From: Chamaecyparis obtusa | Taxonomy: Eukaryota > Streptophyta > Pinopsida > Cupressales > Cupressaceae | Assembly (NCBI GenBank): GCA_027943335.1 | Contig: BSBK01006022.1 | Span: 930,001-994,000, forward strand | Direction: 5' to 3' | DNA: 64,000 nucleotides | In this document: in pieces, positions 23,971 through 35,500 of the stretch | How positions within the stretch are numbered: the stretch's first letter is position 1 | Layout of the letters: each line of letters starts with the position of its first letter | Notes under the pieces: model-generated | Database searches by the model: none | Seen by the model: the letters and a program-made list of their open reading frames with translations, nothing else | What the model was told of the DNA's origin: nothing | Made by a program: the position numbers and the translations under genes

Positions 23971-26905
23971 TAGGTCTAGGAGATCACAACTCACTAAATA
24001 GGCTTGCATCAATATTTCATAGAAGGGTCTGCAATAGAAAGAGGCTATTCAGGGAAAGAGAGAATTTCATAAACAATAGCATTCCTAAGAAATTAGACAC
24101 AATCTATAACTTGCAAACAAACATTCACCTTTGCAACTATGTATAGGAATGAGACAGATTGTCAAGGGGTTGAAGTATACCCACAAGATCATTCAAATCA
24201 AATCATCCACGGGAATACACATGAATTACAGAAAGAAAGAGGGATCAGGAACCCTAAGATATTACTGAAAACATACATATACTTAATCCATTGAGAGAAA
24301 ATTTAGACAAGAAAGCATAGGGACAGAAAGAATGTCACAAAATACCTTTGCAATATCTAAACCTCAATGAAAGGTTACAAACTGCAGAAGGCAGAGGGTA
24401 GAAAGAATGCCTCAGATAACTCCTAAGAAAGAAAAACCTCTCTTTTTACAATTGAAAAACTCTAAGCTCTAAAAGCTCCAAAAAAATATTATATACATCT
24501 CCTTTTTTGCACATAGGTAAGAGCAAAAATATCTAAATAGGGTTACATAGATTTTTATAGAATAATAGCAAAACCCTAATTCAGTCACCTCTGATCATAA
24601 ATGCCCATGAAAATATCCTGAAATATCTTGGCTGATCAGATATCTATCTCTACACATAATTCCATCACCATAACTACCTCTGAGAAGGTCGGCCGATCCA
24701 TCTACCTCCCTACAAGTCGGACTCGCCATAACTATTCAAATCTGGTACTCCCAGATATTTGAATTTAAAAATATAAACGGTCACAGGTGGCACCAAGATT
24801 TTTTTTATCAATGATTGATATTTGAAGTTGATCTCATTTTAAAACATGGCTGTAGATCTTTCAACTTTACCCAGGCACCACTTCTGTTCTTAACCCTAAC
24901 TCTGCATTCACCTTAGGTTCTATTTTCCCTTTAGTCATTGAACTTCCTGACCTTTTTATTAACCCTAGCTTGGTCTTGTGATCACATGACAATCGTTGAT
25001 TTTATTATAATCTAGTGGTGGTCACCGAATCCCTTGATCTTTTATAACTTAGTCATTGCATCACGAGACTAGGAGATAACCGTGTCATTAAGTCTCTGAA
25101 TGTTTGTAACATAACCATTAGGATCAAGAGATCATGAGAACACACAATCACTGGATCGCCGAATGTGAAACATAACCACCAGGTTCTGACCTATCTCAAC
25201 CCTTAATTTAACCCAAGCATATTTGGAGATCAAGTGACAAAAAACTTTGCTGAACCTCATAATCCTCTTCCTAACTAGGGTTAAACCCCGAGAACACATG
25301 ACCAAAGCAATCTCCAAGTCGCCAAAAACTTTCTTTACCCTAGGTTACATTTGGAGACTTCCCGACTAAAGACAATATTAACTCAACCCTCACTCAAGCA
25401 AATTCGAAGATCTAGCGACTGAGCCCTCATTCTCCTAGTTGTCAGACATATTGGAATATTCGGTCTCTGTCATGAGATCACCTGACCAAGGCAATCTCAC
25501 AATCGCAGAATAGAAAAGAATATTCTTTCTTTACTGAGCGATCACTCGACTGAGCCACAAACCTAGGCCCATCCTACCACTTGTCATCATATTACTAGCC
25601 TTTTACTAATAGGCACCTTAGATTTATCTGGCATAGGACCCACTTGATAGGAGTGCTAAGCTAGAGAGAGGATCGACGGTTGTCGCAAGATCATGAAAAT
25701 TATCTCTCGAGCACTTTTTGCTTGTGGTTATGCGACAACTGTAGATCATGATCAAACTTTAATTACTTTAGAGCTGAGACCACCAGACAAACATTAACCA
25801 CTCGTCGGATCATTGAATGTTAAGGACTTGACCGCTAGAAACAAGAAACTTCATGAACACATAGTCACTCAGTCACTGAATAATTTTCTTAATCGCCCAA
25901 AAAACTAGAGACCTAGCGACTACTCCTTTGAAGAACTAGGCCCGCCCTGCCATGTGTCATTCTATCACTTGCTTCGATTGCCTTGTCAGCTCTGACAACT
26001 GCCAGCTGTTCAACTTAACTCAACCTTCCTTTGATGATGGACAATCTAGAGACTGGGCGACTGTATAAAATTCTAAATCTCGTGAACTTTTTCTAAACTT
26101 GGGTTTGATCATGAGACTTCCCGACTGAAGGAATTCTAACCCAGCTTTAACCTCTACCTTCAATCAAGCGATCATGCGACTATGCCTTCAATCTCCAAGT
26201 CGCCTAATCATTTGGAATATTCTCTTTGTGTTACGAGATCACCCGATTGTGTAAGTCTCATTGTCGCTTGATAGAAAGGAATATTCGGTCTAGGTCTCAC
26301 GACTAAGAGACTAAGCTTATAAAGCCCGGGCTCGCCAGAGACACATGGTGCCTTATGATTGCATGTTGTCTTTACCTTGAGTGGATCACCTCTCGACCAT
26401 GATCAAATTTGGTGACCTCCCGACTGAATAAAACTTGAAGTCTCACAATATTTTCATAACCAGGGGTTTAATCATGAGACTACCCAACCGAAGGGATAAT
26501 TGCTGAGTCGCTAAATGGAAATGGAATATACTTCCCGGTCGAGAGATAAAGAGATATAAGGTAAACGCAGGATCAAGAGACAGAAAGGCATATTCTTTGA
26601 GCTTTAGATATCTCGCGAATGGCTTTAGCTTATAAAGTGCACATGGGAAATAGAGACTTAAGTGGCCGAAAAAGGTAACAGCAAATTAGAAAGGCCATAG
26701 GGTTTCTAGGGTTTTTTGCCTCTAATGGTTATATTTTTAAATTAAATGGCTTATCAGACCAGAGAGTTAACAATTTGCAGAGACCAGGGGAAAAGGCACA
26801 GAACCATGAAAATTTCTCAAGGTGTTCAACATGGTTTAATGGAAATTGCTGGATAGAGCCCAGCTTGTGGTCAAAATTGTATGGAGTAGGAAATTTTGGG
26901 TAACA
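23971..26905 (-). repeat. Outer Ty3 5' LTR, continued; internally repetitive
   Basis: This resumes the LTR cut at 1796. No coding sequence is seen in nearly 3 kb. The sequence is full of degenerate repeats: GGAATATTC blocks with GAGATCACCYGA about 30 bp on (25454 and 26215 align), and CCTAGGCCC- or GGCTCGCC-type blocks near 25561, 25934 and 26325, giving a unit of roughly 380 bp. The right end is proposed at GGGTAACA (26905), which would pair with the TGTTA terminus at 1493. Because the other LTR is outside the window this end is an inference. Confidence 0.45.
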
Positions 26906-28200
26906 CAAGCATCACCACACACAACTGATATTATTGCTCTTCTTATACAACTTGTTGCCATGAACCAAGTTGAGTTAAACTAATTTGAAAATAAGTCACA
27001 CCAAAGCATTCTTTTAGTGGCAAATAATGAAACGTGGACCACCTAGCTCAATACAGCATGCCTTACGCCACCTTCTTTGAGACTTTCGGTACCAATGGAT
27101 ATGAACAATGCATTACATGGTAATTGTTGGGACCGAACTACAACAAACATGCTCCAAATAAGACCAAACCAAAATAAACATTCCACCATATGTTGCATAC
27201 AAAAAGAAACCAACACTAACACAGATAAAGATAAATATTTAAAGCACATCCTTTGGTGAACACTTCTAGGAGTACTCACCAACTATCGATACACCAAAAC
27301 TATTGGTACACACATCAACTGATACAACAAAAAAACCAAATCATAAATGAACCACATTTGTTCATCATATATTTTGATATCAATGATAACTATTAATGAA
27401 AACAACATGAATAACATCAAACTCACATTCTAACACATTTCTCTTATCTACTTGGGGAAAATGCAAAGCATTGAGTTCCATCTCTCTTTTTGGTCTCTGT
27501 AATGTTGACCCAAAAAGACTTTTGTTTATTCATTTTATGTGATCTTCTTCTACCATGCTTGTAGTTCCACGATCTTTGGGGAATAGGGTCAATTAATTAC
27601 AATTATAATTGATATACATCAGTTATTAAAACATGCATACTAACACCTGATTTAGTGGGTCCTTTTTGTGATCTCTTTTTGTCATGTAATATATTTCCCT
27701 TTATTTTTTCCTTTCTTGGGGACATATCATAGTGGAAATGAACTTGTCTTTTTATGCATCTACCTTAAAGCTATTTCTCTTAGTAAGGCACACCAAATTA
27801 TTTTAATGTGAGGGCATACACTCTACTCTTTGTTACACATTATGCACACACCACAAATCAAATCTTGCAGTCAATTTTTTCAAGTTACTTAGCAAATTGT
27901 GGATTTTTCTTTGTAATCTTCTCTTGGCAAATTTCCTTATATACAATACTTTCCTTGATTATCCTTTGAACCATTCTATTGGAATATTTTCTTTGATGAA
28001 ATGCTTTTCTTGGTTATCCTTTTCACCTTTCGATTTTAACAGATTTCCTAGCATACAATCCTTTGCTTGGTTATCCTTGAGGGGAGTTTGATATGAAATT
28101 AATATAAGGTACCAAAAAAGAACTAGTTAAAGAGAAATTGTTTGAGGTATAATATTACCATAAAGATGAAAATTCAAACCCAAGAGAAAACACACCATGA
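26906..28200. other. No gene recognised
   Basis: AT-rich DNA with only short open frames. The only structure seen is a run of TTGGTTATCCTT-type repeats near 27948-28085, listed separately. Confidence 0.5.
27948..28085 (+). repeat. Three degenerate ~55-bp repeats
   Basis: CTTTCCTTGATTATCCTTT, CTTTTCTTGGTTATCCTTTT and CTTTGCTTGGTTATCCTTG lie 50-60 bp apart (about 27951, 28003, 28063), with similar intervening sequence. Confidence 0.5.
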
Positions 28201-28409
28201 TTAAAAATATTAATGAAATTAACCCAATAAACTTATAAAAAATTTATAATAATAAAATATATTGGCCGTATCTAATTTGTACAATTATAATGAGGTAAAC
28301 TTGTCAGGAAGAAGCGCTTGAGGATGCATCACGATTTGTGCTCTAGGTTGGAGTCTTGCCCCTACTATCAATGTCCCACAGTGACAAAAATTAAATATAA
28401 AAAAATATT

Positions 28410-29240
28410 ATTCAAATGAAACCAATAGACTTACGAAAAAAAACATAATAATAAAATGGTATATTGGAGTCACTAATTTGAGCTTGGGTAAAATGGTATA
28501 TAGTACATACCATCCCCATAGTAATTGTGTTTCTATCTATGCAATTCAAACTGTAATCGATTAGTAACTCTTCCCCTACAATTATTAATTTTATTGCACA
28601 TATGAATACACAGTTTCCCTCGCGCACCTCAAATATGCAATTGGGTTGCTTATTTTTTGAACCAGGTCGTGTACTATTTATAAACCCTGCAATATTCCCT
28701 GATGCTTTTTCTCTTCCATCAATGCACATAGCCACTTCTTTATTTTGATCGTTATCTTTTAGCTGTACATAATTTGCTGACAGTGCATACCCATGCATAC
28801 TTCATGTATATCGAACAAGGTGCATCCAATCTTTGTAACTCTAATAGGGTCTGACATACTCCATAAATTCAATTGCTTTTTTGTAACAAACCTTTATGTT
28901 GTCCATGCAAATTAGTCCCAAACCATGCAATGACGATGTTGCTATGTGATATATCCTCTTGTTGACACATAAATTAGTGTTTATTGGAGGAAGTTCCTTA
29001 GGTACCCATTGTTTCTATAGATGTTTGTACCTCGATGTCACCTATGATCTCATCATCATAAGAACATGACCCCCCTTCAACAAGAAATTTTTTTATGCAT
29101 TTACGAAACTTTCTTCTAATCTTTTGACCTCTAGTTGTTCTCCCCCTTTTAGACCTACTACATGTCTCGCTTTCCTCTTCTATTCCTAAATATCCCTTGC
29201 TTGAGGATGACATATATGACAAACACCTATTTGGTGGCAC
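28410..29240 (-). pseudogene. Broken SET-domain (lysine methyltransferase-like) gene
   Basis: Reading on the minus strand: a basic N-terminal part (29240-28998) with RSKRGRTTRGQKIRRKFRK, nuclear-signal-like; then, after a one-base frame change near 29010, a segment with SSLHGLGLICMDNIKVCY; then an open stretch 28798-28412 with the SET core GNIAGFINST, then PNCIFEVREGNCVFICA and GEELLIDYSLN. These correspond to the SET elements N-x-x-x-FIN...PN and GEEL-x-x-DY, which form the S-adenosylmethionine and lysine channel. Stops occur between 28798 and 28880. The usual NHS-C of active enzymes is not present, so activity is doubtful even for the ancestor. The tail seems duplicated at about 28203-28280. 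Confidence 0.68.
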
Positions 29241-29339
29241 CTACAATGGTCTTAAATAGCTCATCATTAGTTCTCTTATGGAAAGGCACTAGGCATTTTT
29301 CATTACACTCAAGGATCATGTATTGTTTTCAATCCCTTT

Positions 29340-29800
29340 GATAATTTATGGAAGTCAGTATGTAAATTTATTTCATCGAAGTTTAGAAATTTGAACCCTA
29401 GTCATGAATGGCCCTCTTTGTGTATTCAATTTTTTCTTTTGATTCCATCTCACATGTTTTCTTTGAATGTTCTTTTGCTTCTCATTTGTGGTCTTTGTTT
29501 ATAGGATCCCTTGTTAGATGGATCACCAAACTTGGCCTTTCTTGGTTTAAAGTTCTTTTTGGTTTCATGGATTGCTTTGATGATCATATTAATACATTTT
29601 GGTATGTTCTTTGTTGTGAGGTTTTATTGTTTTTATGGTCCAAATGGAATGAGGATGTATTTCATGGATCAAGGAGGGTTCTTACCAAGTTTAATCCTAA
29701 ACTCACCTTCTTATACATCATGTTATAAGTTTCTATTACATCATGAGACTGACAGAGCTGAAGTGAGCAACAATATTGTTGTCTCATGGGATGCAACTTA
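29340..29800 (+). pseudogene. LINE reverse-transcriptase C-terminal zinc-binding relic
   Basis: The frame 29408-29728 contains DSISHVFFECSFASHLWSLF, the pattern of the zf-RVT domain at the C-terminus of plant L1-type LINE ORF2, followed by a tryptophan-rich region with LFLWSKWNEDVFHGS. The part just upstream is open in a different frame (SKFRNLNPSHEWP). No reverse transcriptase core is present, as expected for 5'-truncated LINE copies. The 3' end is not marked by a clean poly(A). Confidence 0.6.
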
Positions 29801-29810
29801 AGTGTGTTAA

Positions 29811-31060
29811 TGGTTTATAGTTTATTATATGGTTAGTGTGTTGAGATAAAGATACTATGTTGTAAATCTATTGTGAACTATCTTTAATACAAAAATTTGA
29901 ACCCTATTGAATTTCATGTGTTGTAATGTGACAAAAATTCCTTTCAATCTTATAGTATGAATTATATGCTAAGACAGTATGAAACATCTCAATGGGAACC
30001 AAAATAAAGCATGCAACACTCTCGATCGAAACAAATAGAGTCTAAAACACTATACTTGCAAAAATATTTCTAAATGTGGGGGAAAAATCACTTACAGTCA
30101 TTGTCCCTTGGTTGATTTTTCCTTTTTGAGTTCCCTTGCCTCTCGCTCTAGATTTCCTCCTACCAAATGGTTCCTAGTCTTCCTCCCTGACTCAATGATG
30201 TTGCAACACTCATCTAGTGAAGTCTGGTAACTCTCCACTCGGTGGCCAGATGTAGTGGTTATCAGTGCAACTCTATAGTTAGGGTCTTGGTGCATAAGTA
30301 TGCTGTCATTCTCGATGTAGTATGCTATGTTGTGCTCCTACGCTCATGACCAAAATTCATAAAATAAAGTAAAATTCAAAAGATAAAGTTTAATTCACAA
30401 ATAGTTTAATTCATAAATAGTCTAATTTAAAAATTAAATGTTAAAGTTTAATTCACAAATAGTTATAGTTATATATTTATGCCAAAATTAAATATATAAA
30501 GTTTAATTCAAAATCCAAATTAGTCATTTTCTTGTCATGTAATGTGTTAAGAGATATGATGAAATAACTTAAGATATGATCAAATAATATCTAATCATAA
30601 ATAGTTGTAAAGTAATTAACTTATCATGTGAGCTTGTGTTATATTAAGTAAGATTACAATATACTTTCATAACATGCATGTGTGGTTTCAAAAGGTTTAT
30701 ACGTTCTTGTGTTAATTTGAAAGAAAGGCATGTTTTCACTTTTCCAATAGGTGTAAGGGATTAAATTGATTCATTTTTAGCATTAGAGTGACAAAACTTA
30801 TGGTTTAGGTTCCATAAACAAAATATACTCATTTTGTTATCTTCCTATTATCATCTTTATATTCAAAGAGATTTTTAAAGATTGTTTAAATATATTACAT
30901 TGCTAATGAAAATGCACAATTAATTGATGTGTAATAGATCCAAGGTGAGGCTCAGAGAGCCTCGTCTTTTGATACCATTAACCAAAGAAATGCTAAGAAC
31001 AATATATGAAAGAGATGAAGAATAAGGTAACTTGTGTTGTTAGGAAGGACGAGATGCATG
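29811..31060. other. No gene recognised; AT-rich repeats
   Basis: A 65-codon minus-strand frame at 30098-30295 (VALITTTSGHRVESYQTSLD) belongs to no family I know. Three copies of TAAAGTTTAATTCACAAATA-like sequence lie between 30380 and 30515. A block at 30552-30618 recurs at 36932-36998. TTTTGATACCATTAA near 30969 resembles an inverted copia primer site. Confidence 0.4.
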
Positions 31061-32310
31061 TGTTGGGATTATGGAAAGATAAGTACTGAGAGGGGAAGGG
31101 TGAATCAGTACCCTCAAAAACTTTTAACACAAAAAACTTTGCAATTGTACATCTCAATTAACCGACTGATTTCATTGTTTGAAACATACATTCATATAAC
31201 TAAAAATGTGAAGTGCATGTAAACTAAACAATAAATCATCCATGAAAAATCATACTCATGACACAAAAATTTTGGTTATGCAAAAACCCTTGTAAGAAGG
31301 TAAAAACTGTGGTGGGGATGACACCCACAAATCTTCACTACTATAGTAATAAAGTATGTCGGTTAAGGCTACAATTTGTTATCACTTATGATGATCTTAT
31401 CCTGTTAGGAGTAACAAAAATATTGACTAGATCTACATGGTTAAAGGATTTTTACAACACAATGTATGTGTGTACTCGGTTAAGAGATTTACATAAGAAC
31501 AGTTAAGTTCACTCTGTTAAGAGATTTGATTCTGCTACAATGGTTAAATTGATAATAGTAAAAGTATCTGTAAATAACAACTAAATCTTGTCTGATTCAA
31601 ATATGTGAAATATCAAGTAAATATCACCTCAGTGTGATGTATATGTCCTTTTGTCCTGCTCGGTAACCTTGTATGTGTTATGATAAATTGATTCCTTTCT
31701 TTCATAAACCTTCTGTCATAAACCCTTTGTTTGATCTCCTGATGTCCTTAGTGCGGCTACTCCCTCATGATACATGATTATAATGACATCTTTATAGATT
31801 TATATCAAACTTCCTTGACATAATTAGGGTTTACAATATCTTAGAAAACCTAAGATCAATGGTATAAGAAAATAACCTAGATCTAACATTACATAGGAAT
31901 CATCATCAAATTTAATGATTACATCCATATTAAATATGTCTTGATCTTGGTACACCATTTCCCTAATTAGTGTAAATCATTTGCATAGGTGTTTGTGCCA
32001 TTCATGATTACTATGTCATTTTCTACTTTACTCAGTAATCACTGCATTCACCATTCATTAAATTACTGGTGCTTGATTCACATGAATGCTCGGTGATCAC
32101 TATCTCGGTACTCAATAATTGCCTAACGCTTGGTGAGTGTGCTCAGTCAAACCTATATTTGGTTAACTTGAAGTTATGCCTTATCTTTTCTCAGTGTGTA
32201 GGCTTTGTATGCTTGATCGACTATCTTGTTTGTCTCCTTTACCGACCTTTACCGACTGAATAATTGATTGATACTAATGATAATCCATTAATGCTCAAAT
32301 AGAGATAACA
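31061..32310 (-). repeat. 3' LTR of the gag-only element
   Basis: 1250 bp, same ends and length as 35501-36750. The polypurine tract on the minus strand (32311-32326, complement of ATCTCCCCCTTTGGCA) abuts it, which makes it the 3' LTR. Confidence 0.88.
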
Positions 32311-32326
32311 ATCTCCCCCTTTGGCA
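32311..32326 (-). promoter_or_regulatory. Polypurine tract of the gag-only element
   Basis: Minus strand TGCCAAAGGGGGAGAT, next to the 3' LTR start TGTTATC. It has the same form as the copia tract at 22826-22837. Confidence 0.8.
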
Positions 32327-32879
32327 TTAGTATCAAAACCTTATGTATATGTATTGACTGCAAAAATATATACAAACTCAAAAATATACTGACTGTACAC
32401 TGACTCTTTTCTTTACAGACTCCCCCTTTGTGCATGCTCTCGATGGTGTGAAGTACATAGTGGCATATACATGACTTTCCCCCTTTTTGAAATTAATGCC
32501 AATAGAAAGAATGTACTTACAACTTATCAAAAATGTGCTGGTGGGTTTTCTTTAGTGATGCCAAGAGGTTGTCCCATTCCTCTTTCATATTTTCAAGAGC
32601 AATGTGCTCGAGACCTACTTGTGCATGCATATCAAAAATATTTTCAAGTACAAAGATCTCAGGGGTGGAAACTAATGTTTTTGCCTTATCTACATGTCAC
32701 TCCATGATCTTCAGATGTGGAAGCAACTCCGCTTGTAGCTCAGTGACTTGGTCACTTATTGTATTTTCCTGCTTCCTCAAATATGATCTCAACTGCCTAA
32801 GTTCTTGACCAATTGTTTCAATAAGAGCTCTGAGAGGTCGAATTGAAATCATTTCTTCACAATCTTATATGCAATATCC

Positions 32880-33498
32880 ACTACTCCACACATAACACTA
32901 TTCAGCCTACTAGATTGAAATATCTTGTACCTGACTATTTATACACCGAATCTCATCTCGGGATCAACAATAGTGTTGATTCTTATGCCTCTTTCATCCC
33001 ATTTGGCTCTAGTTAATTTTTCAATCTCAGCTCTTCGTGCACTCCTTAATGCTTTTACCTTGTCAGTTATGGGGTAACCAATGATTGCATGTATGATGTC
33101 CTTGGTGATTTTGACCGGTTCATCCAACCATAACTTTCCCTCGTGCACTCATCTCAACACTACCCTAATCCATTCATTCTTAAATACCCTCGGGAAGTGT
33201 AGTGCATTCACTAAACCCTTCACCTTCAAGTGTGTATGCTCATCCTTGAGCTTTCCATTGACACTTAGCTCCTGGAAGGTGGATTGAATCTCAAAATCCC
33301 CTACTTCATTGATATTGCAATGAATGTATACGTGAATATCCTGAACTATCAAAACCCTAGGTGGTATGCTCGAAAATGCACTAGTTTTGTCAGTTTGTGA
33401 AGCAACCTCACGACACTATACATTTTAGATTTTATCAAAGTGACCTTCTTATCACTTCTGGACTTAGATTTCATGAATTTAGATGAGGATGACATCAT
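32880..33498 (-). pseudogene. Second ORF of the gag-only element, unknown family
   Basis: Minus-strand ATGATG at 33498 begins a serine- and lysine-rich start (MMSSSSKFMKSKSRSDKK). After a frame change near 33410 it continues with VQDIHVYIHCNINEVG, LVNALHFPRVFKNEWIR and, after a stop at 33149, KLWLDEPVKITKDIIHAI and EKLTRAKWDERGI, to about 32880. I know similar proteins as recurrent uncharacterised gag-like products in plant repeats, but can assign no function. A TATA box about 200 bp upstream (33693-33700) suggests that it was transcribed as its own unit. Confidence 0.5.
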
Positions 33499-33692
33499 TC
33501 TTCAAATTAGGGCTTTGTGAAATAACTGTGAAATAGCTTGGTGGATTCAAAACTTACTTTAATAGTGAATACCTTGCTCAGAAATCCTTCAAATCTCTGC
33601 TCAAACTACTCTGGAATCTCTCTGCTCAAATCTCACTTGAAATCACTCAATTCTTCATAGTCGCAAAGTGAAAAATGATTAAGTCCATGGTG

Positions 33693-33700
33693 TATTTATA
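33693..33700 (-). promoter_or_regulatory. Internal TATA box
   Basis: Minus strand GGCTATAAATACACC, well outside the LTRs and about 200 bp before the ATGATG at 33498. It is a candidate promoter for the second ORF. Confidence 0.45.
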
Positions 33701-34045
33701 GCCAAAAATTCATATCCCGCTCAAACTTTCACATTTAATGCTTGATCTACCATAGCTCAGTAGAAATAGTTGCACTCGGTTTATACTTCAAAAGATCATA
33801 AGCTTCGTTAACACTAAGATATCACTTGGTTAATATTATAACTCGGTTAACCTTGCCAATAGTTACTGACTAGCAATTACATACTTGGTCTCACTTATAC
33901 TGACTGTACACATTTAAAGCTCACAACATATACTCCCATAGTGCATCTTATTTCATGTTGATTTGGTATTCAATCACTAGACATAAGGAACTATTTGTTA
34001 GATATAACTGATTTGAAATTCAATTCCATAAATACCTTTTATGAG

Positions 34046-35430
34046 TTAAGTGGAGGTGGTGAAGTCACCTAATCCAATGGATGAGGTGTCACCGACTGCA
34101 TTGCTTGATCCAACATGATCACTTGATGGTTTTCTCCACATTTGATTCCTTATCCTCATGATTTCCTCAATTGTATTTCCATTTTCATTTGTTTGTATAT
34201 CTGGTGCTTGGTCTCTACAATCCTTGCTTAGGTGACCGACTTTGTGATAGTGCAAACATGCCATACCAGTGTTTGTCCAACTGTAAGATCTTCCTCTCCA
34301 GTTCTTTCTCATGCAGTTTGTTGCTATATGTCCATACTTGCCACATGTTGTGTAATTAACCCATGTGTTGTAATCCCAAGTATATGCATTACCTTGTCTT
34401 CTCGGTTGATATGTTTTATTCTATTCTTTCAGTGTCTAGACTTACTTCATCTTTGTCCTGCATTCTTGTGATATGTGTCCATGCATGTTGCAAGAGAAAC
34501 AATGTTTCTCCATGTAGGGTTTCTTAGGTGTCCTATTGAACTTTGATATGCACTCATGTGTCTGGTGTCCATACTTTTTACAGTTATAACAATAACTATT
34601 AAACTTAGGAGTGGATTTAGGAATACCTTTTTCTTTGCTCCTGCAAACATTTGATGTGTGGCCCAGTTTTCCACAATCATAACATGATAGCTTCTTTGGC
34701 CTTTGGTTAGTGTAGGCATTGTTCTTTTCATCTTGTCTTGATGATTCTCCCTGCTCGGTGTAGCCTAAACCAATTGTGTTGCCAAGTCCTTTTTGATTAA
34801 TCAGATATTCATCCATTCTTTTAGTACAGTCTTCGGCTTTCTTGATCATTTCATTATGTTTTTGTTGTATTTTGACCTCATTCTTCAATCTTTCATTTTC
34901 CTCTCTTAGTTCACCAATGTCTTCTAGTTTCCTTGTAAGCTCATTATTTACCTAGTTGACTTCCTGACTTATGACAACCATTTGATTGGAGATTTCAAAG
35001 TGATGTCAGTGAGTCTTAGTATCTCATATTCTTTCTCTTGTAGCTTCTCAGTCATTTATCTCCTATCTTCAATAGCCAATTTTATTTCTTGTTCTGCTTG
35101 CCTAGCATTGTTCATTACATCAACCATCCTAACCATTTGTGTCTCTTGACCGATCTGCAGAGCTTTGACTTACTAAGTAAGATGTTGATTCTTTTCAAAT
35201 AAATCGGATATTGTTCCTTCAGATGCATCAGATATACTGCCAGATCTAGATCCGGATGTCTCAAGGATCGTCTATCTCTTCTTCATGATAATCAGTCTCA
35301 TTGCACCAAATTTCCATATCCTTCCTTCTGATCAGTAACTTCTTCAGTTCTTCTTTGGCTTCCTTGAATTGTTCAATAAAGATCTGCATCTACAACCTTT
35401 GATTCTCAATGGTCTTGTACAACTTATATC
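34046..35430 (-). pseudogene. Zinc-knuckle gag-like gene of the gag-only element
   Basis: From the primer-site side: a charged, probably coiled-coil part (35430-34890, interrupted by stops), then an open frame 34888-34442 with three CCHC zinc knuckles (CYDCGKLGHTSNVC, CYNCKKYGHQTHEC, CFSCNMHGHISQEC), then a fourth motif CLHYHKVGHLSKDC near 34250 with its second Cys changed to His. CCHC knuckles bind RNA in gag nucleocapsids. Four in a row is more than the one or two usual for copia gag. No protease follows. Confidence 0.72.
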
Positions 35431-35486
35431 TTTCCATCCTTAGATCTTATCTCTTTAGTGGTTAAACTTCCTTGACAAGAGATCTA

Positions 35487-35498
35487 GCTCTGATACGA
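35487..35498 (-). promoter_or_regulatory. Primer-binding site of the gag-only element
   Basis: Minus strand TCGTATCAGAGC, the tRNA-iMet site with one change, two bases from the LTR at 35501. Confidence 0.78.
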
Positions 35499-35500
35499 AT

